From: BS750m-G69 sp964441235
GTDB taxonomy: Bacteria > Fidelibacterota > UBA2242
NCBI GenBank assembly: GCA_964441235.1
Contig: CAYTUQ010000002.1
Location: 62,001-126,000 of the forward strand
Direction of reading: 5' to 3'
DNA: 64,000 nucleotides
Under the pieces are notes generated by a model, which worked only from the letters and a program-made list of their open reading frames with translations, did no database searches and was not told where the DNA came from. This document shows, piece by piece, positions 34,595 to 43,114 of the stretch (positions are counted from its first letter, which is position 1; every line of letters starts with the position of its first letter). The position numbers were made by a program, and so were the translations under genes.

Positions 34595-36244
34595 TCAGTT
34601 TTTTTGATTAAAATTTTTCCCACTTCTGCGATTATACTCAAGCGCTGCTCTCACAAAATCTCTAAATAGCGGATGAGCTCTCCCAATACGAGATTTTAAT
34701 TCAGGATGAAATTGACATGATACGAACCACGGATGGTTAGGTAGCTCAACCATTTCAACAAGGTCAAGTTCCTTATTCACAGCACCTACAGCCATTCCTG
34801 AATCTACAAGTTTTTCCAGATAAAAGTTATTAATCTCATAGCGGTGTCTATGTCTTTCTGACAATTCTTTCTTGCTGTAAATTTTATAAGCTTTTGTCCC
34901 CTCGTTAATTTCTCCTGAGTAAGCTCCGAGCCTCATCGTACCACCCTTCGCCGAAATACGCTTCTGGTCTTCCATCAGGTCTATCACAGGATAAGGTGTA
35001 TCAATATCAAACTCTGTGCTATTTGCATTTTTCAATCCACACACATTCCTCGCAAATTCAATAACAGCACACTGCAAACCGAGACAAATCCCAAAAAAGG
35101 GGATGCCCTTTTCCCTGGCAATTTGTACAGCTAAAATTTTGCCTTTTATTCCTCTATCACCAAACCCACCTGGAATCAATAGTCCGTCTACATCTTTCAG
35201 CAATTCTTCAGGGGCACCACAATTGCTAAATTCTTCCGATTCAATCCACTTAATATTCACATGCGTATCGTTTTCAGCACCGGCATGAATAAAAGATTCT
35301 ATAATCGATTTATAGGCATCGTGTAATTGAGTATATTTACCACAAATACATACACTTACATTATTTGAGGGGTTCTTAATTTTATCAACGAACTTTTCCA
35401 ACTGTTTATAATTTGATTTCTTTGCTTGAAGTTTCAACAACTTCATAATTAAACCATCAAGTTCTTGCTTATGAAAAATCAGCGGTATTTCATAAATAGT
35501 TTCTGCATCAATTGCCTCAATCACAGCATCAGGAGATACATTACAGAAAAGGGCTATCTTCTTCCGTATTTCCTCAGTAAGGTTATACTTAGTTCTGCAA
35601 AGAAGTATGTCCGGTTGGATTCCAATCTCTCTAAGGCGCATTACACTATGCTGAGTAGGTTTAGTCTTTATCTCTCCACTTGATTCAATATAAGGGACAA
35701 GGGTTAAGTGTATATTGATACAATTTTCATGTCCCATCTCAAGCCTGAATTGCCTGATAGCTTCTAGAAATGGTAAACTTTCAATGTCACCTACTGTTCC
35801 TCCAACCTCAGTGATGACAATATCAAACAGTTTATCTCTATTTATTTTTACTATTCGTCTTTTAATTTCATCAGTTACATGAGGTATAATCTGAACTGTT
35901 GCTCCAAGATAATCCCCTCTCCGTTCTCTATTTATCACTTCATTATAAACCTGACCGGTTGTAGTGTTATTGTCAGCGCTCATATCAATATCAATAAAAC
36001 GTTCATAGTGTCCCAGGTCAAGGTCAGTTTCAGAACCATCTTCAAGAACAAAAACCTCTCCATGCTGGTATGGGCTCATTGTGCCGGGATCGATATTAAT
36101 GTATGGATCAAATTTTTGGATTGTAACTTTAAAACCCAGGGATTTTAATAAATAACCGATTGATGCACAGGCGATTCCCTTCCCAAGTCCGGAAATTACA
36201 CCACCAGTAACGAAAATATATTTGGTCTCTTTTTCAGTCACCAT
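34595..36244 (-). CDS. pyrG: CTP synthase
   Basis: This 549-residue protein has the N-terminal synthetase domain (FVTGGVISGLGKGIACASIG at 11-30) and the C-terminal glutamine amidotransferase domain with the nucleophile GICLGLQ near 386 and the HPE of the catalytic triad near 524. It makes CTP from UTP, ATP and glutamine; CTP is also the cofactor of KdsB. The start overlaps the kdsB stop by 11 bases. The kdsB-pyrG-kdsA order is a common arrangement. Confidence 0.97.
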   Translation of the reverse strand: MVTEKETKYIFVTGGVISGLGKGIACASIGYLLKSLGFKVTIQKFDPYINIDPGTMSPYQHGEVFVLEDGSETDLDLGHYERFIDIDMSADNNTTTGQVYNEVINRERRGDYLGATVQIIPHVTDEIKRRIVKINRDKLFDIVITEVGGTVGDIESLPFLEAIRQFRLEMGHENCINIHLTLVPYIESSGEIKTKPTQHSVMRLREIGIQPDILLCRTKYNLTEEIRKKIALFCNVSPDAVIEAIDAETIYEIPLIFHKQELDGLIMKLLKLQAKKSNYKQLEKFVDKIKNPSNNVSVCICGKYTQLHDAYKSIIESFIHAGAENDTHVNIKWIESEEFSNCGAPEELLKDVDGLLIPGGFGDRGIKGKILAVQIAREKGIPFFGICLGLQCAVIEFARNVCGLKNANSTEFDIDTPYPVIDLMEDQKRISAKGGTMRLGAYSGEINEGTKAYKIYSKKELSERHRHRYEINNFYLEKLVDSGMAVGAVNKELDLVEMVELPNHPWFVSCQFHPELKSRIGRAHPLFRDFVRAALEYNRRSGKNFNQKN

Positions 36245-36977
36245 TTTTCTTTAATACCTTTTCTGCTTCTTTTATATCTTCAGGTGTATCAATCCCAAAA
36301 GAATCTCCATCTGTTACTATTACTTTTATGCTGTATCCATTTTCTAAAATTCTAAGCTGCTCCAACTGTTCCAGTTGTTCCAGATTAGAAACTGGCATTT
36401 CAATAAATCTCAATAAAAAATCCTTACGATAAATGTATAGTCCAATATGGACAAGCGCAGGATTATTAACAGTTGAACAACTGTTTGACCTTATGTATGG
36501 AATATTTTGACGACTAAAGTAAATCGCTTCGCTTCTTCGATTTAACAATACTTTAACTATATTAGGATCATTTAATTCCGCTTCAGTAATCCCTGATCGT
36601 GCAGCAGTGCTAACAAGTAGATTGTCATTATTAACAAGAGATCTTATGCAATCATCAATTGTTTCATGTGAAAGGAAAGGCTCATCACCCTGTATATTAG
36701 CAACAATGTCATAATCATAGGATTTGGCTACATAAGCTACACGGTCAGTACCGGAAGGTAAATCAGATGGAGTTAGAATAGCTTTACCATTAAAAGATTC
36801 CACATGCTCTAATATCAGATTATCATCGGTCGCTACCACAAGTTCATTAATAAGTTCACTTTTCAACGCATTTTCATAAACTCTCTGGATAAGCGATTTC
36901 CCCTTCAAAATTTTCAACGGTTTACCAAGCAATCGGGTGGAATTATAACGAGCGGGAATTATTCCAAGAACATTCAT
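36234..36977 (-). CDS. kdsB: CMP-Kdo synthetase
   Basis: This 247-residue nucleotidyltransferase activates Kdo with CTP. Landmarks are IIPARYNSTRLLGKPL at 6-21, ATDDNLI near 49, SGTDRVAYVA near 75, NIQGDEPFLS near 93 and GIDTPEDIKEAEK near 229. A short internal amplification, LEQLEQLEQL near 205, comes from a nine-base repeat; it replaces the usual LEKAESLEQLR segment but keeps the frame. The start overlaps the gatC stop (ATGA). Confidence 0.94.
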   Translation of the reverse strand: MNVLGIIPARYNSTRLLGKPLKILKGKSLIQRVYENALKSELINELVVATDDNLILEHVESFNGKAILTPSDLPSGTDRVAYVAKSYDYDIVANIQGDEPFLSHETIDDCIRSLVNNDNLLVSTAARSGITEAELNDPNIVKVLLNRRSEAIYFSRQNIPYIRSNSCSTVNNPALVHIGLYIYRKDFLLRFIEMPVSNLEQLEQLEQLRILENGYSIKVIVTDGDSFGIDTPEDIKEAEKVLKKNGD

Positions 36978-37311
36978 TTAATCTTGCCCTTTCTCGGAAT
37001 GGGGCCATAAGGAATAACTTTCGGAATACGGAAATATAAACTCTGTACCTCAGGAGAATTTTTTAATATATCTTCCCTTTTCAGAGATAGGAAATCCCTG
37101 CTCTCGCGAAATACATTAGTAACTTCTTGAACATTTGATACCAGTTTAATTTTTTCTATTTTTACCTTATTAAAGTTCTTCATATATCCAAGAATTTGAC
37201 CAATTTGTTCTGTATGTTTTTTTCTTCATATGTAAAAATAAGTCCTGCTAATCTCTCTATTTTCTCTACTGATTTTTCATCTATTTCTATATTCCCCTTT
37301 TCACTAATCAT
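36974..37311 (-). pseudogene. gatC: gatC broken by a frameshift at an A-run (or frameshift error)
   Basis: Two frames together encode a GatC-like protein. The first (ATG 37311 to TGA 37180) gives IDEKSVEKIERLAGLIFTYE, matching the GatC N-terminus. The second (from about 37217 on, to 36974) gives HTEQIGQILGYMKNFNKV and later ESRDFLSLKREDILKNSPEV, YFRIPKVIP, matching the middle and C-terminal GatC signature. The switch falls at a run of seven As (Ts at 37217-37223 on the + strand); one extra base restores one frame. GatC is part of the GatCAB amidotransferase for Gln-tRNA or Asn-tRNA. Sequencing error, true mutation or slippage are all possible. The stop overlaps the kdsB start. Confidence 0.75.
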
Positions 37312-37423
37312 TTTTGCCGGGACAATTTACAGATTTTGATACGCTAAATCAAGCGAGGCGAGAGCAAATATTTTGCCATAATAAGAAACAAGACCAAATT
37401 AGCTTCTCCACATTAAGGAACAA

Positions 37424-37451
37424 AACCAATTTAGCTCCGCGGAAATTGGTT
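37424..37451. repeat. Palindrome AACCAATTT/AAATTGGTT followed by TGTT (copy 1)
   Basis: The arms at 37424-37432 and 37443-37451 are perfect over nine bases with a 10-base loop. The right arm runs into GGTTTGTT, an ending shared by palindromes at 37906, 48035 and, less perfectly, 26090 and 48276. Confidence 0.65.
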
Positions 37452-37507
37452 TGTTGATTCTATTCTATTTATAGAAAAAATTTATTATTTCAGAGCAGTA
37501 AAATATA

Positions 37508-37638
37508 TTAACCCTACTACGTAACTTTACCTAGACGGGTCTCCGAAAAATTTAATGTACCAAATGTAGTATTTACAATTGCTAGTTGGTACTATATCAG
37601 GCATTTGCCTGATTTACTAAATGACGTTGTAGGGTTAA
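37508..37638. repeat. TTAA-bounded inverted-repeat element (copy 2)
   Basis: The left end TTAACCCTACTACGT (37508-37522) and right end ACGTTGTAGGGTTAA (37624-37638) are the same as in the element at 22635-22743, while the interior differs. Inside is a perfect hairpin ATCAGGCA-TT-TGCCTGAT at about 37594-37611. No coding sequence is visible. Confidence 0.65.
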
Positions 37639-37653
37639 CATCTATTAGCTTTT

Positions 37654-37717
37654 ACCCCGTGAAATATTTCGTTCATCCAACTACTTATTATTTTTTTATT
37701 CTGTTATTTCACGGGGT
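37654..37717. repeat. Inverted repeat with ACCCCGT arms (copy 2)
   Basis: The arms ACCCCGTGAAATA (37654-37666) and TATTTCACGGGGT (37705-37717) are perfect over 13 bases with a 38-base loop, the same loop length as the copy at 724-787. Confidence 0.65.
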
Positions 37718-37905
37718 GAATTTGCGGTTGAACAAATCATTATCTAAAACCAATTTGATGGTCTCGTAAAAAGTAACAATAAAAATTGCTAAAATAAAAT
37801 AAACTCTTGTAATTATATGGTTTATGAGCATTCAATGTAAATACTTGTTTTTTTAAATAATTCTTAGCGTCTTGGCGTCTTTGCGGTGACTTTTTACGAT
37901 TGTAT

Positions 37906-37929
37906 CCAATTTAGTTTCACAGAAATTGG
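37906..37929. repeat. Palindrome CCAATTT/AAATTGG followed by TTTGTTT (copy 2)
   Basis: The arms at 37906-37912 and 37923-37929 are perfect over seven bases. The sequence after the right arm is TTTGTTTTATT. The element ends just before the stop of the downstream permease gene on the - strand. Confidence 0.6.
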
Positions 37930-37935
37930 TTTGTT

Positions 37936-39159
37936 TTATTCATACCTTAGTGCTTCAATAGGATCAAGCCGAGCCGCTTTCATAGCGGGATAAACACCAA
38001 AAACCACCCCTATGAGCATCGAAAAACCTATCCCCAGAAAAATAGACCACACAGGTATTGTTGGTGGTAATTTTAATGCTGCACTGATAAGAAGTCCGAC
38101 AACAACACCTAAAACAACACCGATTATTCCACCAAATATACAGATGCCTACTGATTCGGTCATAAATTGGAATAATATGTGTTTTCGCTTTGCACCAATA
38201 GCTTTTCTTATTCCAATTTCTCTGGTACGCTCAGTCACGGAAACCAACATAATGTTCATAATACCAATTCCGCCTACCAGCAGCGATATTCCGCATATTA
38301 CAACTGCAGCAATAAAGACAAATCCAGTTAAATTTTTCAGGGTATCCATAATAGAATCTTGAGTAACGATCTCAAAGTCGTTTTCTACACCGGGTGGTAC
38401 CTTTCTTGCAATACGCAAAGCGGATATAGTTTGATCAATCGCCTCTGGAATTTGCTCAGCGCTCTTTGCTTTAATACCAATATTGATAGTTCGCTTTGTA
38501 CCAAATACTTTCGTAAATGTAGAATAAGGAATTGAGACAAGGTTATCCTGACTACTTCCAAATATTTTGCCTTTTTTATCAATTACACCGACGACCTCAA
38601 ATCTAACATTTCCTATCTTTATTTCCTCGCCAACAGGATAAGAAAAAGGAAATAATTTCTCGACAATATCACTGCCTATAACTGCAACATATCTTTTATG
38701 GTATATATCATCTTTAGTAAAAAGTCGTCCCTCGCTAATATACCTATCATTCACTTCTGCCCAACTCTCATCACCACCATATATTACGATGTTGGGATTC
38801 GTTGACTCTTCTTTATATTTTATTTGCTTACCCCAAGTATAAAACTCAGGTGAGACAGCATCAACATCCGGCGCAAGAAGTTTTATTTTTTGAGCTTGCT
38901 CTACTGTCAGGTTCTTACGATTTCTATACTTTCTATCTAAATGACCGAGCTGTACCGCAGGATATTTCTGAACCCAGAAGACATTTCCTCCAACAGCAGA
39001 TAGAGTTTGCGTCATATGCCTTTCAAGAGCATTAATAATTGACATCATCCCTATCACTGCCATCACTCCGATAACAATACCGAGAGTTGTCAGAAATGTC
39101 CGAAGTTTATTATTCCTAACTGTTTGAAAAGCGAGTCTTAATCCTTCTTCAAAATTCAT
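37936..39159 (-). CDS. MacB-like ABC transporter permease (second copy)
   Basis: This 407-residue permease has a membrane segment at about 20-42, a periplasmic MacB core domain (about 45-270), and three C-terminal segments with GGIGIMNIMLVSVTERTREI followed by GIRKAIGAKRKHI, the FtsX signature. It ends PAMKAARLDPIEALRYE, typical for the family. MacB-type permeases work as mechanotransmitters with a periplasmic adaptor and TolC. It follows a related permease after 128 bases, so the two probably form a heterodimer. Confidence 0.9.
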   Translation of the reverse strand: MNFEEGLRLAFQTVRNNKLRTFLTTLGIVIGVMAVIGMMSIINALERHMTQTLSAVGGNVFWVQKYPAVQLGHLDRKYRNRKNLTVEQAQKIKLLAPDVDAVSPEFYTWGKQIKYKEESTNPNIVIYGGDESWAEVNDRYISEGRLFTKDDIYHKRYVAVIGSDIVEKLFPFSYPVGEEIKIGNVRFEVVGVIDKKGKIFGSSQDNLVSIPYSTFTKVFGTKRTINIGIKAKSAEQIPEAIDQTISALRIARKVPPGVENDFEIVTQDSIMDTLKNLTGFVFIAAVVICGISLLVGGIGIMNIMLVSVTERTREIGIRKAIGAKRKHILFQFMTESVGICIFGGIIGVVLGVVVGLLISAALKLPPTIPVWSIFLGIGFSMLIGVVFGVYPAMKAARLDPIEALRYE

Positions 39160-39287
39160 AATTGTTCAATTTAAATTTTTATAAAGTCGAAACTTGAGTC
39201 AAGTCCGCTAAAAAAATTCTTTCATAATTCACAGACCTTTCAAACGTACTTAACTTAAGTTTCAAAATCCTACTCCAATTATTATTT

Positions 39288-40517
39288 TTATTCATAATGC
39301 AAACATTCTATCGGATCGAGTTTGGCTGCTTTGCGAGCAGGATAAATTCCAAAAAATAGACCAACAAAAGTAGAGAAACCCAGACCCATAAAAATTGACC
39401 ATAAAGGTACCGAAGATGGGAAAGGCGTAACTTTATCGATTAAAATTGAAAATAAAAAACTAAGTAGTATCGCTATTAAACCTCCAACACTGCAAATAAT
39501 TATTGACTCGATAATAAATTGAAATGTGATTATAGACCGTTTTGCACCCAAAGCTTTACGTATTCCAATTTCCTTCCTTCTTTCAGCAACTGAAACCAGC
39601 ATAATGTTCATAATCCCTATACCACCAACCAGCAGAGAAAGCACACCAATTCCTATAGCAGCAGTATATAAACCACCAGTTAGTTTATTGTACATTTCAG
39701 TAAGCGCTTCTTGTTGATTAATAGAAAAATTGTCTTCCTCGTGAGGCTTTAATTTTCTTGATATCCTCATTAAAAAACGGAGTTCATCTATAGCTGACTC
39801 TATCATAGAGGGATTTTCAACTTTCACCGTTATTTGTATACTTCTGTGGAATCCAAAATTTTTGAATATAGACCCAATCGGAACATATACCTCCGAATCA
39901 AGGCTATGTCCAAATATACTGCCCCTTTTTTCCATTACACCAATAACAGTATATGGAATAGTACCAATTCTAATCTTTTCACCAATAGGATATCGGTTCT
40001 TGAAAAGCTTATCTTTAATTTCGTAGCCAATCACTACATTATTTTTATTTTTTGAGATTTCCAAAGGAGTAAAATATCGTCCATCTTCAATGTTATAACC
40101 TTCAATTTTTTCTGTTTCCATTGTTACGCCAGTAACACCGATTGCAGTAAGTGAATTTTCCCTATATTTTATACTCTGCCTTGTACCTGTTGCCGGTGCA
40201 ATTGCTTCAGCATTTTTCATATATTCTTGAACATACTTAGCGTCTTTCATAGTAATATTCGGACGGTTACGATATTTAAACCAATCGTTTCCAGCAACCC
40301 AGGGATATTTCTGTACGTATATTGTATTACTTCCAATATTTGCGATTTGACTGGCGAAACCTTCATTCAGTCCCTCAATAATCGAGGCCACGGAGACAAC
40401 TGTTAGTACACCTATAATTATCCCAAGCGTGGTGAGTATTGCTCTCATCTTGTTTTGAGCAAGAGCACGAAGAGCAATAAGTACACTTTCCCAGAGTTTA
40501 ATAAGAAATGAAATCAA
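39288..40517 (-). CDS. MacB-like ABC transporter permease (first copy)
   Basis: This 409-residue protein has the same layout as its neighbour: a membrane segment at about 22-45, a periplasmic core, and C-terminal GGIGIMNIMLVSVAERRKEI plus GIRKALGAKR, ending PARKAAKLDPIECLHYE. Its start overlaps the ATPase stop by four bases (ATGA), so it is translationally coupled to the ATPase. It is clearly related to the other permease but diverged along its whole length, so the duplication is old. Confidence 0.9.
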   Translation of the reverse strand: MISFLIKLWESVLIALRALAQNKMRAILTTLGIIIGVLTVVSVASIIEGLNEGFASQIANIGSNTIYVQKYPWVAGNDWFKYRNRPNITMKDAKYVQEYMKNAEAIAPATGTRQSIKYRENSLTAIGVTGVTMETEKIEGYNIEDGRYFTPLEISKNKNNVVIGYEIKDKLFKNRYPIGEKIRIGTIPYTVIGVMEKRGSIFGHSLDSEVYVPIGSIFKNFGFHRSIQITVKVENPSMIESAIDELRFLMRISRKLKPHEEDNFSINQQEALTEMYNKLTGGLYTAAIGIGVLSLLVGGIGIMNIMLVSVAERRKEIGIRKALGAKRSIITFQFIIESIIICSVGGLIAILLSFLFSILIDKVTPFPSSVPLWSIFMGLGFSTFVGLFFGIYPARKAAKLDPIECLHYE

Positions 40518-41206
40518 TTCTCTTCCAACTGTAAATCATTAGCAATATTTCCATCAAGAATATGGACTATACGATCTGCCCGTTCAGCAATGTATTTCTC
40601 ATGAGTAACAACAATTATTGTATTTCCTGCTCTGTTGAGTTTACTAAAAATACTCATGATTTCTTCACCTGTTTTTGAATCAAGGTTACCAGTGGGTTCA
40701 TCAGCCAAAATGAGTGAAGGATTGTTAACCAGCGCTCTTGCAATAGCTACACGCTGGCGCTGTCCACCTGAGAGTTCATTGGGACGGTGATTCTTTCTGT
40801 CAGAAAGTCCTACTTTATCCAATGCTTCTTCAGCAATCACTTTTCGTTTTGATGCGTGAACTCCACTGTAAATCAAAGGAAGTTCCACATTATGCAAAGC
40901 ACTTGCCCTGGGAAGAAGATTAAATGTCTGAAAAACAAATCCGATTTTCCTATTTCTTATCTCAGCAAGGTGATCATCATTCATCTCATGAACGGGGGTA
41001 TCTTCCAGCTTATAGATACCGGAAGTCGGCGAATCCAAACAGCCAATAATATTCATCAGAGTAGATTTTCCAGACCCTGATGGTCCCATTATAGAAATGT
41101 ACTCATTGCGTTGGATTTGGAGGTCCACTCCCCTTAGAGCATGAACCTCCACAGCACCAACTTGATATGTTTTAACAATTTTTTTAAGATTGATAAGAGT
41201 ATCCAT
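40514..41206 (-). CDS. LolD/MacB-type ABC ATPase
   Basis: This 230-residue ATPase has Walker A GPSGSGKST at 40-48, LSGGQRQRVAIARAL near 144, Walker B LILADEPTGNLDS near 164 and an H-loop VTHEKYIA near 199. The sequence type (MacB/LolD clade, DNIGLPLIYSG-like region here VELPLIYSGV) fits an ATPase serving MacB-type permeases. It lies between the surface-type protein genes and the two permeases and overlaps both by 1-4 bases. Confidence 0.93.
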   Translation of the reverse strand: MDTLINLKKIVKTYQVGAVEVHALRGVDLQIQRNEYISIMGPSGSGKSTLMNIIGCLDSPTSGIYKLEDTPVHEMNDDHLAEIRNRKIGFVFQTFNLLPRASALHNVELPLIYSGVHASKRKVIAEEALDKVGLSDRKNHRPNELSGGQRQRVAIARALVNNPSLILADEPTGNLDSKTGEEIMSIFSKLNRAGNTIIVVTHEKYIAERADRIVHILDGNIANDLQLEEN

Positions 41207-41964
41207 TATCCACCAAAATAGACATTAAAGCGGTAAATCACATTTGAAAAATCAATATCCGGAACACCACTTACTCTTTTCCCTTCCATCTTCCAACCGT
41301 TCTGATCAACTTTACAATATATGTATCCCACATTAACCCCTACTGCACACCAGCGAAAAATATTATAGCGAAAACCAATTGTGGGTAAAAGAGTAATAAA
41401 ATCACTTGTCAGCTTTGTCTGGTAATCATTAAAATTCGTGAAAGAAGTATCTGAAGTAACTGAATAACCATTTTCCCATATTTCACCCCATCTTACAGGA
41501 CCACTCCATTTTACTATATCTAATGTGGTACTTCCACCGCCAATCATTGTACCAATATAAAATTCTGAATTATTAAATGGGTGAAATGCTTTCTCAATAG
41601 TAAAACCTCCAAATCCCAAAGAAAGAGTAATTTCTTTAGCATTTGCTCCTGATACATCTGGCTGCCCGTTAGAAACAACAAACCCGCCAGCACCTAAACC
41701 TCCTAAACGAATACTTTTGCCAACATATCCCCAGCCGCCGCCACCGGTGAGGAATATATTATCACTAAAACCTTCTAAGTCAATACCTATCAACTCATTG
41801 TTAATACCGTCTATCTGTAACGGTAACATATAGACATCAAATCCGCCAGCGCCGCCTCTAAAAAAGCCGTGTTTGTGTTTACTTCTCCAGCTATCACCTT
41901 TATCAGAAGCTAATAAAGAACTTCCAATCAATAAAACAAGCAAAATTGATAAAACTTTTTTCAT
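41206..41964 (-). CDS. Uncharacterised exported protein, short paralogue in an export operon
   Basis: This 252-residue protein has a signal peptide (MKKVLSILLVLLIGSSLLAS), then glycine-rich segments (GFFRGGAGGFDVYMLPLQID, TGGGGWGYVG) and a body ending YRFNVYFGG. Amphipathic strands and the glycine/aromatic pattern suggest a beta-rich outer-membrane or periplasmic protein, but no known family is recognised. The neighbouring 341-residue protein is a close paralogue: many blocks are identical, for example GFGGFTIEKAFHPFN and GFRYNIFRWCAVGVN. Its stop overlaps the ATPase start by one base. A role as cargo, or as an outer-membrane element of the exporter, is possible but unproven. Confidence 0.7.
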   Translation of the reverse strand: MKKVLSILLVLLIGSSLLASDKGDSWRSKHKHGFFRGGAGGFDVYMLPLQIDGINNELIGIDLEGFSDNIFLTGGGGWGYVGKSIRLGGLGAGGFVVSNGQPDVSGANAKEITLSLGFGGFTIEKAFHPFNNSEFYIGTMIGGGSTTLDIVKWSGPVRWGEIWENGYSVTSDTSFTNFNDYQTKLTSDFITLLPTIGFRYNIFRWCAVGVNVGYIYCKVDQNGWKMEGKRVSGVPDIDFSNVIYRFNVYFGG

Positions 41965-42088
41965 TTTGCACCCCTTTCGTTTTTATTCATAATGTTAAAA
42001 CTTAATCAAAGACCTTTAAGAGTGTATAATTCACTTATACTACCATCGTATATTTCCAAATACACTTTTCAAATAAAAAAACGGCATA

Positions 42089-43114
42089 TTATACACCGAA
42101 ATAGACATTAAAACGGTAGATTACATGTGAAAAATCAATGTCTGGAACGCCATATACTCTCTTGCCTTCCATCTCCCAGCCATTCTGATCAACTTTACAA
42201 TACATGTATCCTATATTGACCCCTACTGCACACCAGCGAAAAATATTGTAGCGAAAACCGATAGTGGGTAAAAGAGTAATAAAATCACTTTCTATTTTTG
42301 TCTGGTAATCATTAAAATTTGTAAAAGAAGTATCTGAAGAGACTGAATAACCGTTGTCCCATATTTCTCTCCATTTTGCCGGCCCACTCCATTTCACTAT
42401 GTTTAATTTAGCGCTCCCACGACCTATCATTGTACCGATGTAAAATTCTGATTTATTAAATGGGTGAAATGCTTTCTCAATAGTAAAACCTCCAAATCCT
42501 AAAGAGAGTTTAATTTCCTTAGCATTTGCTCCCGAAATTTCAGGCTTTCCACTAGAAACAACCGAGCCACCACCACCTAAACCTCCTAAACGGATACCAT
42601 TGCCGACATATCCCCAGCCGCCACCACCGGAAAGGAACATATTATCATCAAAGCCTTTTAAGCCAATTCCTATCAATTCATTGTTAATACCATCTATCTG
42701 TAATGGTAACATATAGGCATCCCAGCCGCCAGCACCCCCTTTAAAATAGCCGCGTTTTTTCTTACTTTCATCTTCTTTGCCTTTTTCATCTTGCAGACTG
42801 TTATAATACTCTTCCTTATATGAATCAGACATTTTTGATAAAAAGTCCCATAAAGTCATGCCTTGCTCTTCTTCATCTTTATTCCACTCTCTATCTTCTT
42901 CCCACTCCTCTTCCTCTTTTTCATCTGCCAACAAAGTATCTTGATCTTGTTCTTTAATAATTTCAGATTCAATATCCTCACCGGTAACTGTTAGTGTATC
43001 TTGTTCTAATTGTGCAAACGACAATTCAGAAGAATGAATATCGTTATTTTTATCACTTGCGAACAAAAATACCCCGAACATTAAAATCAATATTAATGAA
43101 AAGATTCGTTTCAT
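42089..43114 (-). CDS. Uncharacterised exported protein, long paralogue with acidic insert
   Basis: This 341-residue protein has a signal peptide (MKRIFSLILILMFGVFLFAS), then about 95 residues not found in the short paralogue. These are strongly acidic (ADEKEEEEWEEDREWNKDEE) and likely disordered. From GYFKGGAGGWDAYMLPLQID on it matches the short paralogue almost to its end (YRFNVYFGV). It starts inside the stop of the HlyD-type adaptor (ATGA overlap) and is 124 bases before the short paralogue. Tandem duplication with later gain or loss of the acidic part is the simplest reading. Family unknown. Confidence 0.7.
   Translation of the reverse strand: MKRIFSLILILMFGVFLFASDKNNDIHSSELSFAQLEQDTLTVTGEDIESEIIKEQDQDTLLADEKEEEEWEEDREWNKDEEEQGMTLWDFLSKMSDSYKEEYYNSLQDEKGKEDESKKKRGYFKGGAGGWDAYMLPLQIDGINNELIGIGLKGFDDNMFLSGGGGWGYVGNGIRLGGLGGGGSVVSSGKPEISGANAKEIKLSLGFGGFTIEKAFHPFNKSEFYIGTMIGRGSAKLNIVKWSGPAKWREIWDNGYSVSSDTSFTNFNDYQTKIESDFITLLPTIGFRYNIFRWCAVGVNIGYMYCKVDQNGWEMEGKRVYGVPDIDFSHVIYRFNVYFGV

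Larger units (their letters stand above)
37312..37935. other. Repeat-rich gene-free stretch between gatC and the export operon
   Basis: No gene is supported in these 624 bases. In order they hold a palindrome with CCAATTT arms (37424-37451), a TTAA-bounded element (37508-37638), an ACCCCGT inverted repeat (37654-37717), a GCGTCTTGGCGTCTTTGCGG word (37867-37886) and a second CCAATTT palindrome (37906-37929). It is the densest repeat cluster of the window. Confidence 0.7.
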
